In this document: one piece after another, positions 13,532-23,370 of the stretch
How positions within the stretch are numbered: the stretch's first letter is position 1
Layout: every line of letters begins with the position of its first letter
Origin: an uncultured Blautia sp.
GTDB lineage: Bacteria > Bacillota > Clostridia > Lachnospirales > Lachnospiraceae
Length of the DNA stretch: 29,673 bases
Direction of reading: 5' to 3'
Assembly: GCA_900539525.1 (NCBI GenBank)
Contig: UQCM01000035.1
Span: forward strand, 1-29,673
Program-made: the position numbers and the translations under genes
The notes under the pieces: model-generated
Seen by the model: the letters and a program-made list of their open reading frames with translations, nothing else
What the model was told of the DNA's origin: nothing
Database searches by the model: none

Positions 13532-16500
13532 ATGAAAGGAAAGAAACAACAAAGTTGTGTGAAACGGGGATTTACGATGTTCTTGTCCCTGGCAGTCTGT
13601 TTGTCCGGAATCAGCTGGGTACCGGCGGAAGGGACGACCGCGAAAGCTGCCGGCAGCCAGATTGAAATTGCCAGCGCATCGGATCTGGCACTGATCGGAA
13701 AGGATGCGGCACATCCGATGAATGGAGATTATATCCTTACGAAAGATATTGACCTGTCCGGTACCCCCTGGACACCGATCGGCGGTGCCGGTGGACCGGA
13801 GTACTGCCTGGTTACAGGAGACAGGGTGTTTAATGGCACCTTTGACGGACAGGGACATGTGATTGACGGACTGACGATTCAGGCCGACGGCAGTCAGTCA
13901 GGTTATAGTAAGAATCAGAGCGGTCTGTTTGCAATGATTGGAAGTGATGATGCGAATGATTATGCAGAAGTGAAAAACATCGTATTTTCAAATGTGTCGA
14001 TTTCACATACGCTGGGTGGCGGGGACAGTATCGGAACACTGGCAGCCGATGTAAACGGCTATGCAAAAGTGGATAATATTGCTGTTATCAGTGGAAATGT
14101 TTCCGCCAGTGTATCGTCAGGATGGTGCGACCTGGTAGGTATGGGTGGAATCGCGGGGCAGACCAGAAACAACAGCCAGGCAGTACAGCTGACAAATCTG
14201 TACAATGCAGCGACGGTAACGCTGAATGGAAACCCGGGAACACTTTCCAGATGCGGTGGTATTCTTGGAAGAATCCATCAGGCAGCAACCATTGGTGCAC
14301 TGTCCTCCTGTCTGAATGTGGGCACAGTTACCAGTAATGGTCAGCAGGGTTATGCAATCAATGGCATTGACGTTCTGAATAATGCTTCGCCCTCAAGTAC
14401 AAAGAATATTGAGAACTGTTACTTTTTGGATACAACCGGAAAGGGAACTACGGCGGTTACTTCACTTTCTGAATCTGATCTGGCCAGTGAGAGCGTTAAA
14501 GATACGCTGGGATCCGAATACTGGATGATATCCAAAACAGGTCAGATCATGCCGGTTGTGACAGAAGGGAAAATAGTCATTCCTATTCCATCACCGATAT
14601 TTGCGGAAGGAGACCGTGCATCATCTGTTACACAGAATTTTACGCTTCCATTGTCTTTTGAGGGTGAGAATGGAACAGAAACCATTACATGGACCAGCGG
14701 GAATACAGATGTGATTATTATAAGTGGAAGTACTGCTGAGGTACAGCCTGTTCTGGTGGATACTTCTGTAACACTGACTGCAGTTACGAGCGGAGGCAGG
14801 ACAAAGGAAGTTCCGATCGTGGTAATGTCCCATCTGTCCCTGAAGATGAGTCAGGAGTATGCAGAACCCGGTACAGAGGTACAGGCTATGGTAGAGGGCG
14901 CACCTGAAGATGCTTCTTTTACCTATGAATGGGAGATTGATGGAACTACAGTATCAAACAGTGCAGTATATACACCGAAAACAGGCGACCTGAATAAATT
15001 TATTACTGTCAGGGCGAGACTGTCAGGCGCGGAGAATACAATCACTTATTCTTTCTATTTCAGTAAGCTTCCAGTTGTGTACATTGATACAAACGATGGA
15101 TACGGTATTACAAGTAAGACGGAATATAAGGGTGCTTCTATGCACATTCAGGGAAATAAAACCTATAACAGTACAAAAACAACGTTGTATGACGGAGGGA
15201 TTTCCATCAGAGGACGTGGAAACAGTACGTGGAACACAAGTTACAGTAAGCTGCCATATAAGCTGAAACTGGATAAGAAAACAGATCTGCTCGGTTTTGG
15301 AGAGAGTAAGCACTGGGCCCTTCTGGCAAATTATATGGATGAATCTCTGATGAGAAACACAATATCCTATGACCTGTCAGGAACGATGGGAATGAGATAT
15401 CTGAAATCTACTCATGTAGAAGTGGTATTAAATGGTGTATATGCAGGAAATTATCAGCTGGTAGGAAATGTGAGAATAGAGCCAAGCCGCGTAGATGTCT
15501 TTGACTGGGAGGATTGTGCAGAGGATGTGGCAAAAGCAATTAAAAAAGCATATGGACTGACAAGTGATCAACAGGATTGGCTTGAGGAATATCTGACTCA
15601 GAATATGGAATGGATCACTGCAGAAAGCATCAGCTTTACAGCAGGTACGCCTCTTGCAGGCAACACCTATCCGAGATCCGATTATGAGAGTGTGATTCCA
15701 AAGGATGCGTATGGAAATGCGGATCTTTCCGGCGGTTTTCTTTTTGAGCTGGACGAGTATTTTGATGAGGTGTCAAGGTTCAGGACGGATTATAACCAGC
15801 CGATCATGTTCAAAAGACCTGAGTTTGCTAATACAAATGCGCAGCTGATGCAGTCAGCACAGAATTATATCCAGGCGGTGGAAGACAGTGTACATTCCGG
15901 TGATTTCTATACCATCTACAATAGTGAATCCAGACATTATACGGATCTGGTAGACATGGATTCGCTGGTAAACTACTTTGTACTTAATGAGTTCTTCTGG
16001 AATACGGAGACGATGAAGAAAAGTACTTACATGTATAAGGATCTGGGAGAAAAGCTCTATATCGGACCGGTATGGGATATGGACTGGACTTCCAACAGTC
16101 TGGTCAGCGCCGGGGAAACAGGGAACTACAGTGTCTGGATGACGAATGCGCGCAGTTCGAATGCACAGGCAGAGCAGTGGTACAAATATTTGATCGGAGA
16201 TCCTTATTTTGTAGTAAAGGCATATGAATGCTATAAGGCAAACAGAGCGAACTTTGAAGATATCGTAAAGAGCGGCGGTATCATAGATACAAATAAGGAG
16301 TATCTGGCTGAATCGGCAGCGGCAAATTATGATGCACATTACTTAAGGGATTGGCGTAACCGGGATGCAGAGTTTAATAACGCTGCGGAACGTCTCAGAA
16401 CCTTCCTGAGTAACAGGCTGAGCTGGATGGATCAGCAGTTTACATCTGTGGATCAGCTGTTGAATTCTCTTGGAAAATATAAGGCATCCGGAAGTATTTC

Positions 16501-19423
16501 TGTTACGGCAGATACATCCGGTGAAAAAACGACAACCTATACAGCAACGGTAACTGACAGTAACATAAAGAAGGTAGGCTTCTATGTTAATGGTATCCTG
16601 GCAGGAACGGCGGATGTTTCAGGACAAACGGCAGTTTTGGCAGCAAGTGATTCTTATCTGACGGGCAGCAGTGAAGCAATGAATGTTGTTCAGGTAAGGG
16701 GATTGAATGCAAACGGAGAACTGTACAACAGCGGAAATATCTGTAATTATCAGGTATTCAGTAAGGAAGTGCAGGTAGAGAATCTGACGGGAACTGTCAC
16801 GATCACAGGTGAGGCAAAGACAGGAAAGGTATTGACAGCAAATGTTACGGACAGTAACAATACAGGTGTTCTGTCCTACCAGTGGCTGGCAGACGGGACC
16901 GCGATTGAAGGTGCTGTTTCCCGTGAACTGGCACTGACAAAGGAACTGGCAGGAAAGCGGATTTCTGTCAGAGTAAGCAGTTCTGTGGAAGCCGGAAGCA
17001 TCACAAGTGCCGCTACAGATGCTGTGGTCGAAGTAGAAGTGAAGAATGATCATCTTATCATCAATCAGATTTATGGAGGCGGAGCAAATGACGGGACTCC
17101 GGTATCTCACAGCTTTATTGAGCTTTATAATCCAACAGAGAACGAAATGGATCTGACAGGATATGCTCTTGGATATCTGTCTAATGGAGCAAACGGCACG
17201 TCAGCTGAGGAAGTGAAGCTGACCCTGGAAGGAAGAATTCCGGCACACCATTCGTATCTGATTCGTTGTGAGGCACAGGATGATTCTACACCTGAACTGA
17301 TTAAATGTACGATAGCGGAATATGATCAGGAGTGGGAGCAGACGATCGATAATAAGAGGTACAGGATTACTCTTTACAATGGAACAGCGACAGCAGATGC
17401 TGTATCTGTGAATGAAGGAAATGTAGAGGGACTCGCTCTTGCAGACGGAACGATCAGCAAACAGAAATCGATCCGGCGCGATCAGTTTGCAGATACCAAT
17501 AACAATCAGTCAGACTTTAAAGTGATTGATTACCGTACAAGTTCTTCGGATAATTATCCGAGAAGCCTGAAGGATGGAGCATGGGGAACGGAGGAACCGG
17601 GACCTGAAGAACCTGAAGAACTTAGCGGAAATGTATCCATCCGGGGAAATGCAATCGTAGGTGCTGTTTTGTATGCAGATGAAACGACGAACAATACAGG
17701 TACGCTTATGTGCCAGTGGCTTGCTGATGGCGTCGTCATTGAAGGTGAAACGGGATTATTCCTGATTCTGGATAAAAAATATGAAGGGAAAAAGATTTCT
17801 GTTAAAGTATCGAGTACCGTGGAGACGGGAAGTATCGAAAGCACAAAGACAGAGCAGGTAAAGACGGTACCGGTTCAGACGGAGCACCTGATCATTAATC
17901 AGGTATATGGATGCGCTGATAAAGATGGAGCAGTATCACACAGCTTTATCGAATTATACAATCCGACAGCAAAAGCAGTGAATCTGAGCGGTTACAGCAT
18001 TTCCTATACATCAAAGGATATTGTGGAGTCACAAAATCTTACCGGCGAGATTCCAGCCCACACTTCTTACCTGATTCGTTGTGCACAGGGAAAGAGCGGA
18101 AGTGTTATCTATACGATCGAGAAGTATGATGAAGAATGGAATCTGGCAATCAGCAACAAGCAATACAAGGTGGTACTCCTGAATGGTACGCAGCAGGTGG
18201 ATGGCATATCAGTCAATGAAGGAGAAATCGAGGGAACAGCACTGACGGATCCGGCAGGTGACACTATCATTTCAAAAAACAAGGCAGTACGAAGGATCGG
18301 ATTTATCGATACAGACCAGAATGCAAGTGATTTTGAGATTATGAATTACAGTAAGATCACGGCAGAGATTCTGGAAAAAGCTGTACCAAGGAGCACGGCA
18401 AACGGAAGCTGGGGACTGGATCCGATAGACCCGATAGACCCGGTAGATCCGGAGGATCTCGCAGAGCTTACAAATACATACAATGAATATGTAATAGTAA
18501 ATAATACAGATAACAAGTACACAGCAGAGAGCTGGGAAAACTTCCAGGAAGCACTTAAAGCAGCAAAGGCAGTTCTGGATGATAAGACAGCAGACAAGGA
18601 TGCGATAGGCAGAGCATTACAAGCTTTAAATGCTGCACATAATGCACTGACTGAGACGAAGGTTACGGTAGACCGTACAGAGCTTACCAATAAATGTAAC
18701 CTGTATAGTGCAGTAACCAATTCGGATAGCAGATATACAGCAGAGAGCTGGAAAAACTTCCAGAATGCGCTTTCAGCAGCAAAGACCGTTCTGTCAGATG
18801 CAGGAGCGGCTCAGGCAGCCGTAAACGATGCGTTGAAGACACTGGAAGCAGCATATGCTGCATTGCAGAAAGCATCAGGTACGGGAACGCCTGAAAAACC
18901 GGAACCGGACAACAAAACAGCGATTGTCAAAGGAAAGACTTATACGGTAAACGGGGAGGATTATCTTGTCCTGACTACTTCTGCGGCGGGCGGAACTGTT
19001 CAGTATATGGGTTACACAGGCAATAAACAGAAATCGGTAAAGATACCGGATACGGTGAAACTTGGGGATGCTGTGTATAAGGTGACCGCTATTGCCAGGA
19101 AGGCTCTGTATAAAAAGAGTAAGGTTGCAAAGGTTATCATTGGAAATAATGTTACGTCAATCGGTGATTCTGCATTCGAAAAATGTACCGGTCTGAAATC
19201 TGTTACCCTTGGCAGGCAAGTAAAGACGATTGGAAAACATGCATTCTGTGGTGATAAGAAACTTCGTACCATGATAGTGAAAGGGACAAAGCTTACGAAA
19301 GTGTCGAAGCATTCCTTATCACAGATTAAGAGCCTGAAGATTAAGGTTCCGAAGGCAAAAGCGAAAGCTTATGCAAAACTTTTCAAAGGGAAAGGAACAT
19401 CGGGATTTAAAGTAGTAAAATAA
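13532..19423 (+). CDS. Secreted multidomain protein with CotH kinase, lamin-tail, FIVAR and leucine-rich domains
   Basis: The 1963-residue product starts with a basic, hydrophobic signal peptide (about 1-40, ending near AKA). In order: a GLUG-type beta region (about 45-300), Ig-like linkers, then a CotH kinase domain (about 515-950) with RGRGNSTW (560-567) and WDMDW, whose Asp849 and Asp851 match the metal-binding region. Further Ig-like sequence leads into a duplicated module of Ig-like plus lamin-tail domain (1085-1360 and 1364-1640; the lamin-tail parts begin HLIINQ at 1174 and 1452). A short Pro-Asp linker, two FIVAR-like helical repeats (about 1646-1715 and 1718-1790) and a C-terminal leucine-rich tail (about 1800-1963) follow. 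CotH proteins are atypical kinases, best known from spore coat. No LPxTG anchor is present, so the tail may hold it to the surface. AGGAAAA precedes the ATG. Confidence 0.9.
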   Translation: MKGKKQQSCVKRGFTMFLSLAVCLSGISWVPAEGTTAKAAGSQIEIASASDLALIGKDAAHPMNGDYILTKDIDLSGTPWTPIGGAGGPEYCLVTGDRVFNGTFDGQGHVIDGLTIQADGSQSGYSKNQSGLFAMIGSDDANDYAEVKNIVFSNVSISHTLGGGDSIGTLAADVNGYAKVDNIAVISGNVSASVSSGWCDLVGMGGIAGQTRNNSQAVQLTNLYNAATVTLNGNPGTLSRCGGILGRIHQAATIGALSSCLNVGTVTSNGQQGYAINGIDVLNNASPSSTKNIENCYFLDTTGKGTTAVTSLSESDLASESVKDTLGSEYWMISKTGQIMPVVTEGKIVIPIPSPIFAEGDRASSVTQNFTLPLSFEGENGTETITWTSGNTDVIIISGSTAEVQPVLVDTSVTLTAVTSGGRTKEVPIVVMSHLSLKMSQEYAEPGTEVQAMVEGAPEDASFTYEWEIDGTTVSNSAVYTPKTGDLNKFITVRARLSGAENTITYSFYFSKLPVVYIDTNDGYGITSKTEYKGASMHIQGNKTYNSTKTTLYDGGISIRGRGNSTWNTSYSKLPYKLKLDKKTDLLGFGESKHWALLANYMDESLMRNTISYDLSGTMGMRYLKSTHVEVVLNGVYAGNYQLVGNVRIEPSRVDVFDWEDCAEDVAKAIKKAYGLTSDQQDWLEEYLTQNMEWITAESISFTAGTPLAGNTYPRSDYESVIPKDAYGNADLSGGFLFELDEYFDEVSRFRTDYNQPIMFKRPEFANTNAQLMQSAQNYIQAVEDSVHSGDFYTIYNSESRHYTDLVDMDSLVNYFVLNEFFWNTETMKKSTYMYKDLGEKLYIGPVWDMDWTSNSLVSAGETGNYSVWMTNARSSNAQAEQWYKYLIGDPYFVVKAYECYKANRANFEDIVKSGGIIDTNKEYLAESAAANYDAHYLRDWRNRDAEFNNAAERLRTFLSNRLSWMDQQFTSVDQLLNSLGKYKASGSISVTADTSGEKTTTYTATVTDSNIKKVGFYVNGILAGTADVSGQTAVLAASDSYLTGSSEAMNVVQVRGLNANGELYNSGNICNYQVFSKEVQVENLTGTVTITGEAKTGKVLTANVTDSNNTGVLSYQWLADGTAIEGAVSRELALTKELAGKRISVRVSSSVEAGSITSAATDAVVEVEVKNDHLIINQIYGGGANDGTPVSHSFIELYNPTENEMDLTGYALGYLSNGANGTSAEEVKLTLEGRIPAHHSYLIRCEAQDDSTPELIKCTIAEYDQEWEQTIDNKRYRITLYNGTATADAVSVNEGNVEGLALADGTISKQKSIRRDQFADTNNNQSDFKVIDYRTSSSDNYPRSLKDGAWGTEEPGPEEPEELSGNVSIRGNAIVGAVLYADETTNNTGTLMCQWLADGVVIEGETGLFLILDKKYEGKKISVKVSSTVETGSIESTKTEQVKTVPVQTEHLIINQVYGCADKDGAVSHSFIELYNPTAKAVNLSGYSISYTSKDIVESQNLTGEIPAHTSYLIRCAQGKSGSVIYTIEKYDEEWNLAISNKQYKVVLLNGTQQVDGISVNEGEIEGTALTDPAGDTIISKNKAVRRIGFIDTDQNASDFEIMNYSKITAEILEKAVPRSTANGSWGLDPIDPIDPVDPEDLAELTNTYNEYVIVNNTDNKYTAESWENFQEALKAAKAVLDDKTADKDAIGRALQALNAAHNALTETKVTVDRTELTNKCNLYSAVTNSDSRYTAESWKNFQNALSAAKTVLSDAGAAQAAVNDALKTLEAAYAALQKASGTGTPEKPEPDNKTAIVKGKTYTVNGEDYLVLTTSAAGGTVQYMGYTGNKQKSVKIPDTVKLGDAVYKVTAIARKALYKKSKVAKVIIGNNVTSIGDSAFEKCTGLKSVTLGRQVKTIGKHAFCGDKKLRTMIVKGTKLTKVSKHSLSQIKSLKIKVPKAKAKAYAKLFKGKGTSGFKVVK

Positions 19424-19471
19424 TAACAGATTTGGTATCAGAATCGTAGAGCAGTTGCTTTACACACGTCG

Positions 19472-19500
19472 TGTTACTGTTCTCAGAGTGAACAGTAACA
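19472..19500. repeat. Short palindrome related to the repeat family ends
   Basis: GTTACTGTTC (19473-19482) and GAACAGTAAC (19490-19499) are perfect inverted repeats around CTCAGAG, with one more pair outside. The sequence looks like left and right ends of the palindromic element joined with nothing between. Confidence 0.5.
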
Positions 19501-19536
19501 AAGAACACACAGTCATTTAGGCTGTGTGTTCTTTTA
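19500..19536 (+). terminator. Terminator after the CotH-type gene
   Basis: A perfect 13-bp stem (19500-19512 with 19522-19534), a nine-base loop and a T-rich end follow the stop codon by about 80 bases. The A-rich 5' arm means it could also work on the other strand. Confidence 0.88.
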
Positions 19537-19538
19537 TA

Positions 19539-19567
19539 TTGTTATGAATTCTAAAGTGTGCTATACT
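19539..19567 (+). promoter_or_regulatory. Promoter of the zinc-finger/polA/coaE operon
   Basis: TTGTTA (19539-19544), 17 bases and TATACT (19562-19567), the latter preceded by TGC as in extended -10 promoters. It starts just after the terminator and lies about 45 bases before the next gene. Confidence 0.65.
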
Positions 19568-19613
19568 TCTTAAAGAGTGATGAAAGAAAGTGCGAAACGA
19601 TGAGGGCTGAAAA

Positions 19614-20159
19614 ATGGATTGTAAAAAAGCACAGAGCCTGGTAACATCCTATATTAACCGGCAGCTGGAAGATAAAGAGATTGAGGAATTTGTTGAGCAT
19701 ATTATGCATTGCCAGGAATGTCATGAGGAACTGGAGATTTACTTCATGGTTCACTTTGCATTGCAAAAGCTGGATGAAGAGCAGGATGTTTCATATAATA
19801 TAAAAAAGATGCTGGAGGATGATCTGGAAGCAACAGAACGAAAAATAAAGGGCTACAGGATTTTTCGTATATGCAGTTATGCAGTAATGATAGCGGCAGA
19901 GCTTCTGCTGGCACTGGTGCTTTTTACCCGGGTTCAGCTCTGGTCTTCCGGAAATATACGGGAGACCTTTGCCCATCAGATCCTTTATGGGCAGGAGAGT
20001 GAACCGGTTCCGGTAAAATCAGAAGACCTTGGCAAAGGCGGACCGGCGAAGGCACTGGAATCAGAAAAGAAAGCAGCCGGACAGTCAGCCGGAGAAATGA
20101 AAACAAATAACAGTAAGGCAAATGGAGAGAAGAATGAGCGAGAAAATAGTACTGATTGA
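19614..20159 (+). CDS. Membrane anti-sigma-factor-like zinc-finger protein
   Basis: The 181-residue product has an N-terminal zf-HC2-type motif, His29-xxx-Cys33-xx-Cys36 with Cys3 nearby, as in zinc-binding anti-sigma factors. One membrane segment (about 86-104) splits a cytoplasmic N terminus from an outer tail of about 75 residues rich in Lys, Glu, Ser and Gly. No sigma factor gene is adjacent, so calling it an anti-sigma factor is inference from the motif. The last 26 bases overlap the start of polA in another frame, so the two are cotranscribed and probably coupled. The ribosome site is modest (GAGGGCT). Confidence 0.75.
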   Translation: MDCKKAQSLVTSYINRQLEDKEIEEFVEHIMHCQECHEELEIYFMVHFALQKLDEEQDVSYNIKKMLEDDLEATERKIKGYRIFRICSYAVMIAAELLLALVLFTRVQLWSSGNIRETFAHQILYGQESEPVPVKSEDLGKGGPAKALESEKKAAGQSAGEMKTNNSKANGEKNERENSTD

Positions 20160-22764
20160 TGGACATAGTATACTGAACCGTGCATTTTATGGTGTTCCGG
20201 ATCTTACCAATTCTGAAGGACTGCATACGAATGCAGTATATGGCTTTTTAAATATTATGTTCAGGATTCTTGATGAAGAAAAAGCAGAGTATCTGGCAGT
20301 AGCGTTCGATTTGAAAGCGCCAACCTTTCGCCACAAAATGTATGCAGAATACAAGGGAACCAGAAAACCAATGCCTCCTGAGCTGCATCAGCAGGTTCCG
20401 GTCATCAAGGAACTGCTGACAGCTATGGGGATTCCGCTTTTAATGCTGGAAGGATATGAAGCGGATGATCTGCTTGGAACGATAGCAAAAAGGATGGAGA
20501 AAGAGGGGCTGGATGTATCCGTGATATCCGGCGACCGGGATCTTCTGCAGCTTGCAACGGATCATATCAGGATCAGAATTCCAAAAACAAAGCGGGGAGG
20601 AACGGAGATTGAGGATTATAATACAGAACAGGTGAAGGAAAAGTATCAGGTGACACCGCTGCAGATTATTGATCTGAAGGCTTTGATGGGGGATGCGTCC
20701 GATAATATCCCGGGGATTCCCGGGGTTGGAGAAAAAACAGCGGCAAAGATCATTTCCGCTTATGGTTCTATTGAAAATGCCTATGCTCATGTTGAGGAGA
20801 TCAAACCAAATAAAGCAAAAGAATCTCTCATGAACCATTATGATCTGGCGCAGTTGTCGAAAACACTGGCAACCATCAATACAGACAGTCCGGTCACGTT
20901 TGAACTGGAACGTGCCAGAATCGGGGAATTATATACAGAAGCAGCATTCGAGCTGTGTAAAAAGCTGGAATTTAAAAATATCTTATCAAGATTTCAGTGT
21001 CAGAGTCCTGAGAATCCGGTGACAGAATCGTTTCGAAAAGTATCAGAGCTGGCAGAAACAGAAGAAGTTTTTGACAGGGCTTCAAAGTCAGAACATGTGG
21101 GATTTGAACTGCTTACCGGTAAGAATAAGGTTTTCGGGTGTTCTTTATGCTTTGGTGAAAAAGAAATTTATTATATTCCGGCGGAGGGTTTCATAAGCGA
21201 TGTGTATCTGACCGGAAAGCTGGAAAAGCTTCTGGAAGCAGGAGTGGAAGCTGCTACCCTGAATCTGAAGCCACAGCTTCGTTTCCTTACTGTACCAGTC
21301 AGGGAGAAGGTAAGTGATCTGGCGATCGCGGCTTATCTGCTGAATCCTTTAAAGGATGCCTACACTTATGAAGATGTAGCGAAAGAGCACCTGGGCATGA
21401 TCATACCGTCACAGACAGAGCTGCTGGGAAAGAAGGGATTCGAACATGCCGGGGATGAGGAGGCTGTGATAAGCTGTGCCTGCTACATGGGATATGTAGC
21501 CTGGGCGGCCCGGGAGCCTTTAAAGAAAAAGCTGATGGACAGCGGGATGGAGCGGTTGTTCCGGGAAATTGAAATGCCTCTCGTATATACACTTTTTGAT
21601 ATGGAGTGTGAAGGCATCCGTGTGGAAGCGGATGCATTGAAGCAATATGGTGAGCAGCTCGCAGGACGTATTCTTGAGCTGGAAACGGAAATCTATACAT
21701 TGGCCGGAGAAAAATTCAACATCAATTCTCCGAAGCAGCTCGGGGTGATCCTGTTTGAAAAGCTGGAACTTCCATATGGGAAAAAGACAAAAACAGGATA
21801 CTCCACGGCGGCAGATGTACTGGAGAAGCTTGCGGGAGAATATCCGATCGTCTCAAGGATATTGGAATACCGCCAGCTGACAAAGCTGAAGTCTACTTAT
21901 GCAGACGGACTGGCAAATTATATCGGGTCAGACGGCAGGATCCACAGTACCTTTAATCAGACGATTACAGCCACAGGAAGAATCAGCAGTACAGAGCCGA
22001 ATCTCCAGAATATTCCGATCCGGATGGAGCTGGGCCGTCTGATCAGGAAGGTTTTCATACCGAAGGAAGGTTATGTATTTGTGGATGCTGACTATTCACA
22101 GATTGAACTGCGTGTGCTTGCGGCAATTTCCGGGGATGAAACACTGATCAATGCTTATGCCCAGGCCCAGGACATTCACAGGATCACAGCTTCTCAGGTC
22201 TTTCATATTCCGTTCGATGAAGTGACAGATCTGCAGAGACGAAATGCAAAGGCGGTCAATTTCGGCATTGTTTACGGAATCAGTTCCTTCGGACTGAGCC
22301 AGGATCTGAGTATTACCAGAAAGGAGGCTGCACAGTATATAGAGAAATATTTTGAAACCTATCCCGGGATTAAAAAGTTTCTGGATGATACCGTGGAAAA
22401 TGCCAGAAAGGATGGATATGTTACGACGATGTTCGGGCGCAGACGCCCCATGCCGGAACTGAAGTCCAGTAATTTTATGCAGCGTTCTTTTGGTGAGCGC
22501 GTGGCAATGAATGCTCCGATTCAGGGGACCGCAGCTGATATCATAAAGATTGCCATGATTCATGTGAATGAGAGGATTAAGAAAGAAGGGCTTAAGTCCC
22601 GTCTGATCCTGCAGATTCACGATGAGCTGCTGATCGAGGCTGAAGAATCAGAAGTGGATGAAGTAAAGAAGATTCTTCTTGAAGAGATGCAGGGGGCAGC
22701 GAAGCTTTCTGTGAAACTGGAAATTGACATGCATACCGGAAAGAACTGGTACGAGGCGAAATAA
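20134..22764 (+). CDS. polA: DNA polymerase I
   Basis: The 876-residue enzyme fills gaps and removes RNA primers in replication and repair. The N-terminal 5' nuclease (about 1-290) shows AFDLKAPTFRH, GYEADDLLGT and ISGDRDLLQL, then the helix-hairpin-helix GIPGVGEKTA. The middle 3'-5' exonuclease domain is degenerate: the usual DxE motif is replaced by VGFELLTG, so proofreading is probably absent, as in other Gram-positive Pol I. The polymerase domain has motif A with Asp651 and Asp653 (VDADYSQIELR), motif B RRNAKAVNFGIVYG and motif C QIHDELL (His829-Asp830-Glu831). An ATG four codons upstream exists, but the start at 20134 fits GGAGAGAA and the normal MSEKIVLIDGHS beginning. Confidence 0.97.
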   Translation: MSEKIVLIDGHSILNRAFYGVPDLTNSEGLHTNAVYGFLNIMFRILDEEKAEYLAVAFDLKAPTFRHKMYAEYKGTRKPMPPELHQQVPVIKELLTAMGIPLLMLEGYEADDLLGTIAKRMEKEGLDVSVISGDRDLLQLATDHIRIRIPKTKRGGTEIEDYNTEQVKEKYQVTPLQIIDLKALMGDASDNIPGIPGVGEKTAAKIISAYGSIENAYAHVEEIKPNKAKESLMNHYDLAQLSKTLATINTDSPVTFELERARIGELYTEAAFELCKKLEFKNILSRFQCQSPENPVTESFRKVSELAETEEVFDRASKSEHVGFELLTGKNKVFGCSLCFGEKEIYYIPAEGFISDVYLTGKLEKLLEAGVEAATLNLKPQLRFLTVPVREKVSDLAIAAYLLNPLKDAYTYEDVAKEHLGMIIPSQTELLGKKGFEHAGDEEAVISCACYMGYVAWAAREPLKKKLMDSGMERLFREIEMPLVYTLFDMECEGIRVEADALKQYGEQLAGRILELETEIYTLAGEKFNINSPKQLGVILFEKLELPYGKKTKTGYSTAADVLEKLAGEYPIVSRILEYRQLTKLKSTYADGLANYIGSDGRIHSTFNQTITATGRISSTEPNLQNIPIRMELGRLIRKVFIPKEGYVFVDADYSQIELRVLAAISGDETLINAYAQAQDIHRITASQVFHIPFDEVTDLQRRNAKAVNFGIVYGISSFGLSQDLSITRKEAAQYIEKYFETYPGIKKFLDDTVENARKDGYVTTMFGRRRPMPELKSSNFMQRSFGERVAMNAPIQGTAADIIKIAMIHVNERIKKEGLKSRLILQIHDELLIEAEESEVDEVKKILLEEMQGAAKLSVKLEIDMHTGKNWYEAK

Positions 22765-23370
22765 ATGAAGATTCTGGGTATTACGGGAGGTGTGGGAGCC
22801 GGAAAAAGTACGGTTCTCACCTATCTTTTAAAAAAGTATCATGCGAGAGTCATCCAGGCAGATCAAGTGGCGCATCTTCTGGAGGAACCGGGGCAGGAAT
22901 GCTATGATTCGATCGTTGCCGTTTTCGGGAACTCCATTTTGCAGGAGAACGGGCACATACACAGGGGCAGGCTGGGAGACAGAGTATTCAGAGAGCCGGA
23001 AGACCTTAAGAAGCTTAACCGGATCGTGCATCCGGCGGTAAAGAAATATATTGAAGGAGAAATCCAGAGAGAGCGTAAGGAAAAGAGGGTTCCTTTCGTA
23101 GTGATTGAAGCGGCACTTCTTATCGAAGACCATTATGATGAGATCTGCGATGAAATCTGGTATGTTCATACAGATAAGGATGTACGGAAAAAACGTCTGA
23201 TGCTGTCACGCGGATATTCAGAAGAAAAGACAGAAGCAGTGATGCAGAAACAGCTTCCGGATGAACTGTTTTTCGAACATTGTCAATTTGTGGTTGACAA
23301 CAGCAGTGATTTTGTAGAAAATACATTTGAGCAAATTGACAGAGGGCTGGTGGAACATGGATTTTTGTAG
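22765..23370 (+). CDS. coaE: Dephospho-CoA kinase
   Basis: The 201-residue product phosphorylates dephospho-CoA at the 3'-hydroxyl of the ribose, the last step of coenzyme A synthesis. It has the P-loop GGVGAGKST (8-16), the ADQVAH segment and the HP motif in RIVHPAV. The C-terminal part (QKQLPDELFFEHCQFVVDN) is typical. The start codon directly follows the polA stop codon with no gap, so expression is coupled. The polA-coaE order is common in Firmicutes. Confidence 0.96.
   Translation: MKILGITGGVGAGKSTVLTYLLKKYHARVIQADQVAHLLEEPGQECYDSIVAVFGNSILQENGHIHRGRLGDRVFREPEDLKKLNRIVHPAVKKYIEGEIQRERKEKRVPFVVIEAALLIEDHYDEICDEIWYVHTDKDVRKKRLMLSRGYSEEKTEAVMQKQLPDELFFEHCQFVVDNSSDFVENTFEQIDRGLVEHGFL

Noticed and set aside
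13229..13858. Minus-strand frame spanning the M18/CotH gene junction
   Set aside because: It covers a supported promoter and two real gene ends and has no start signal.
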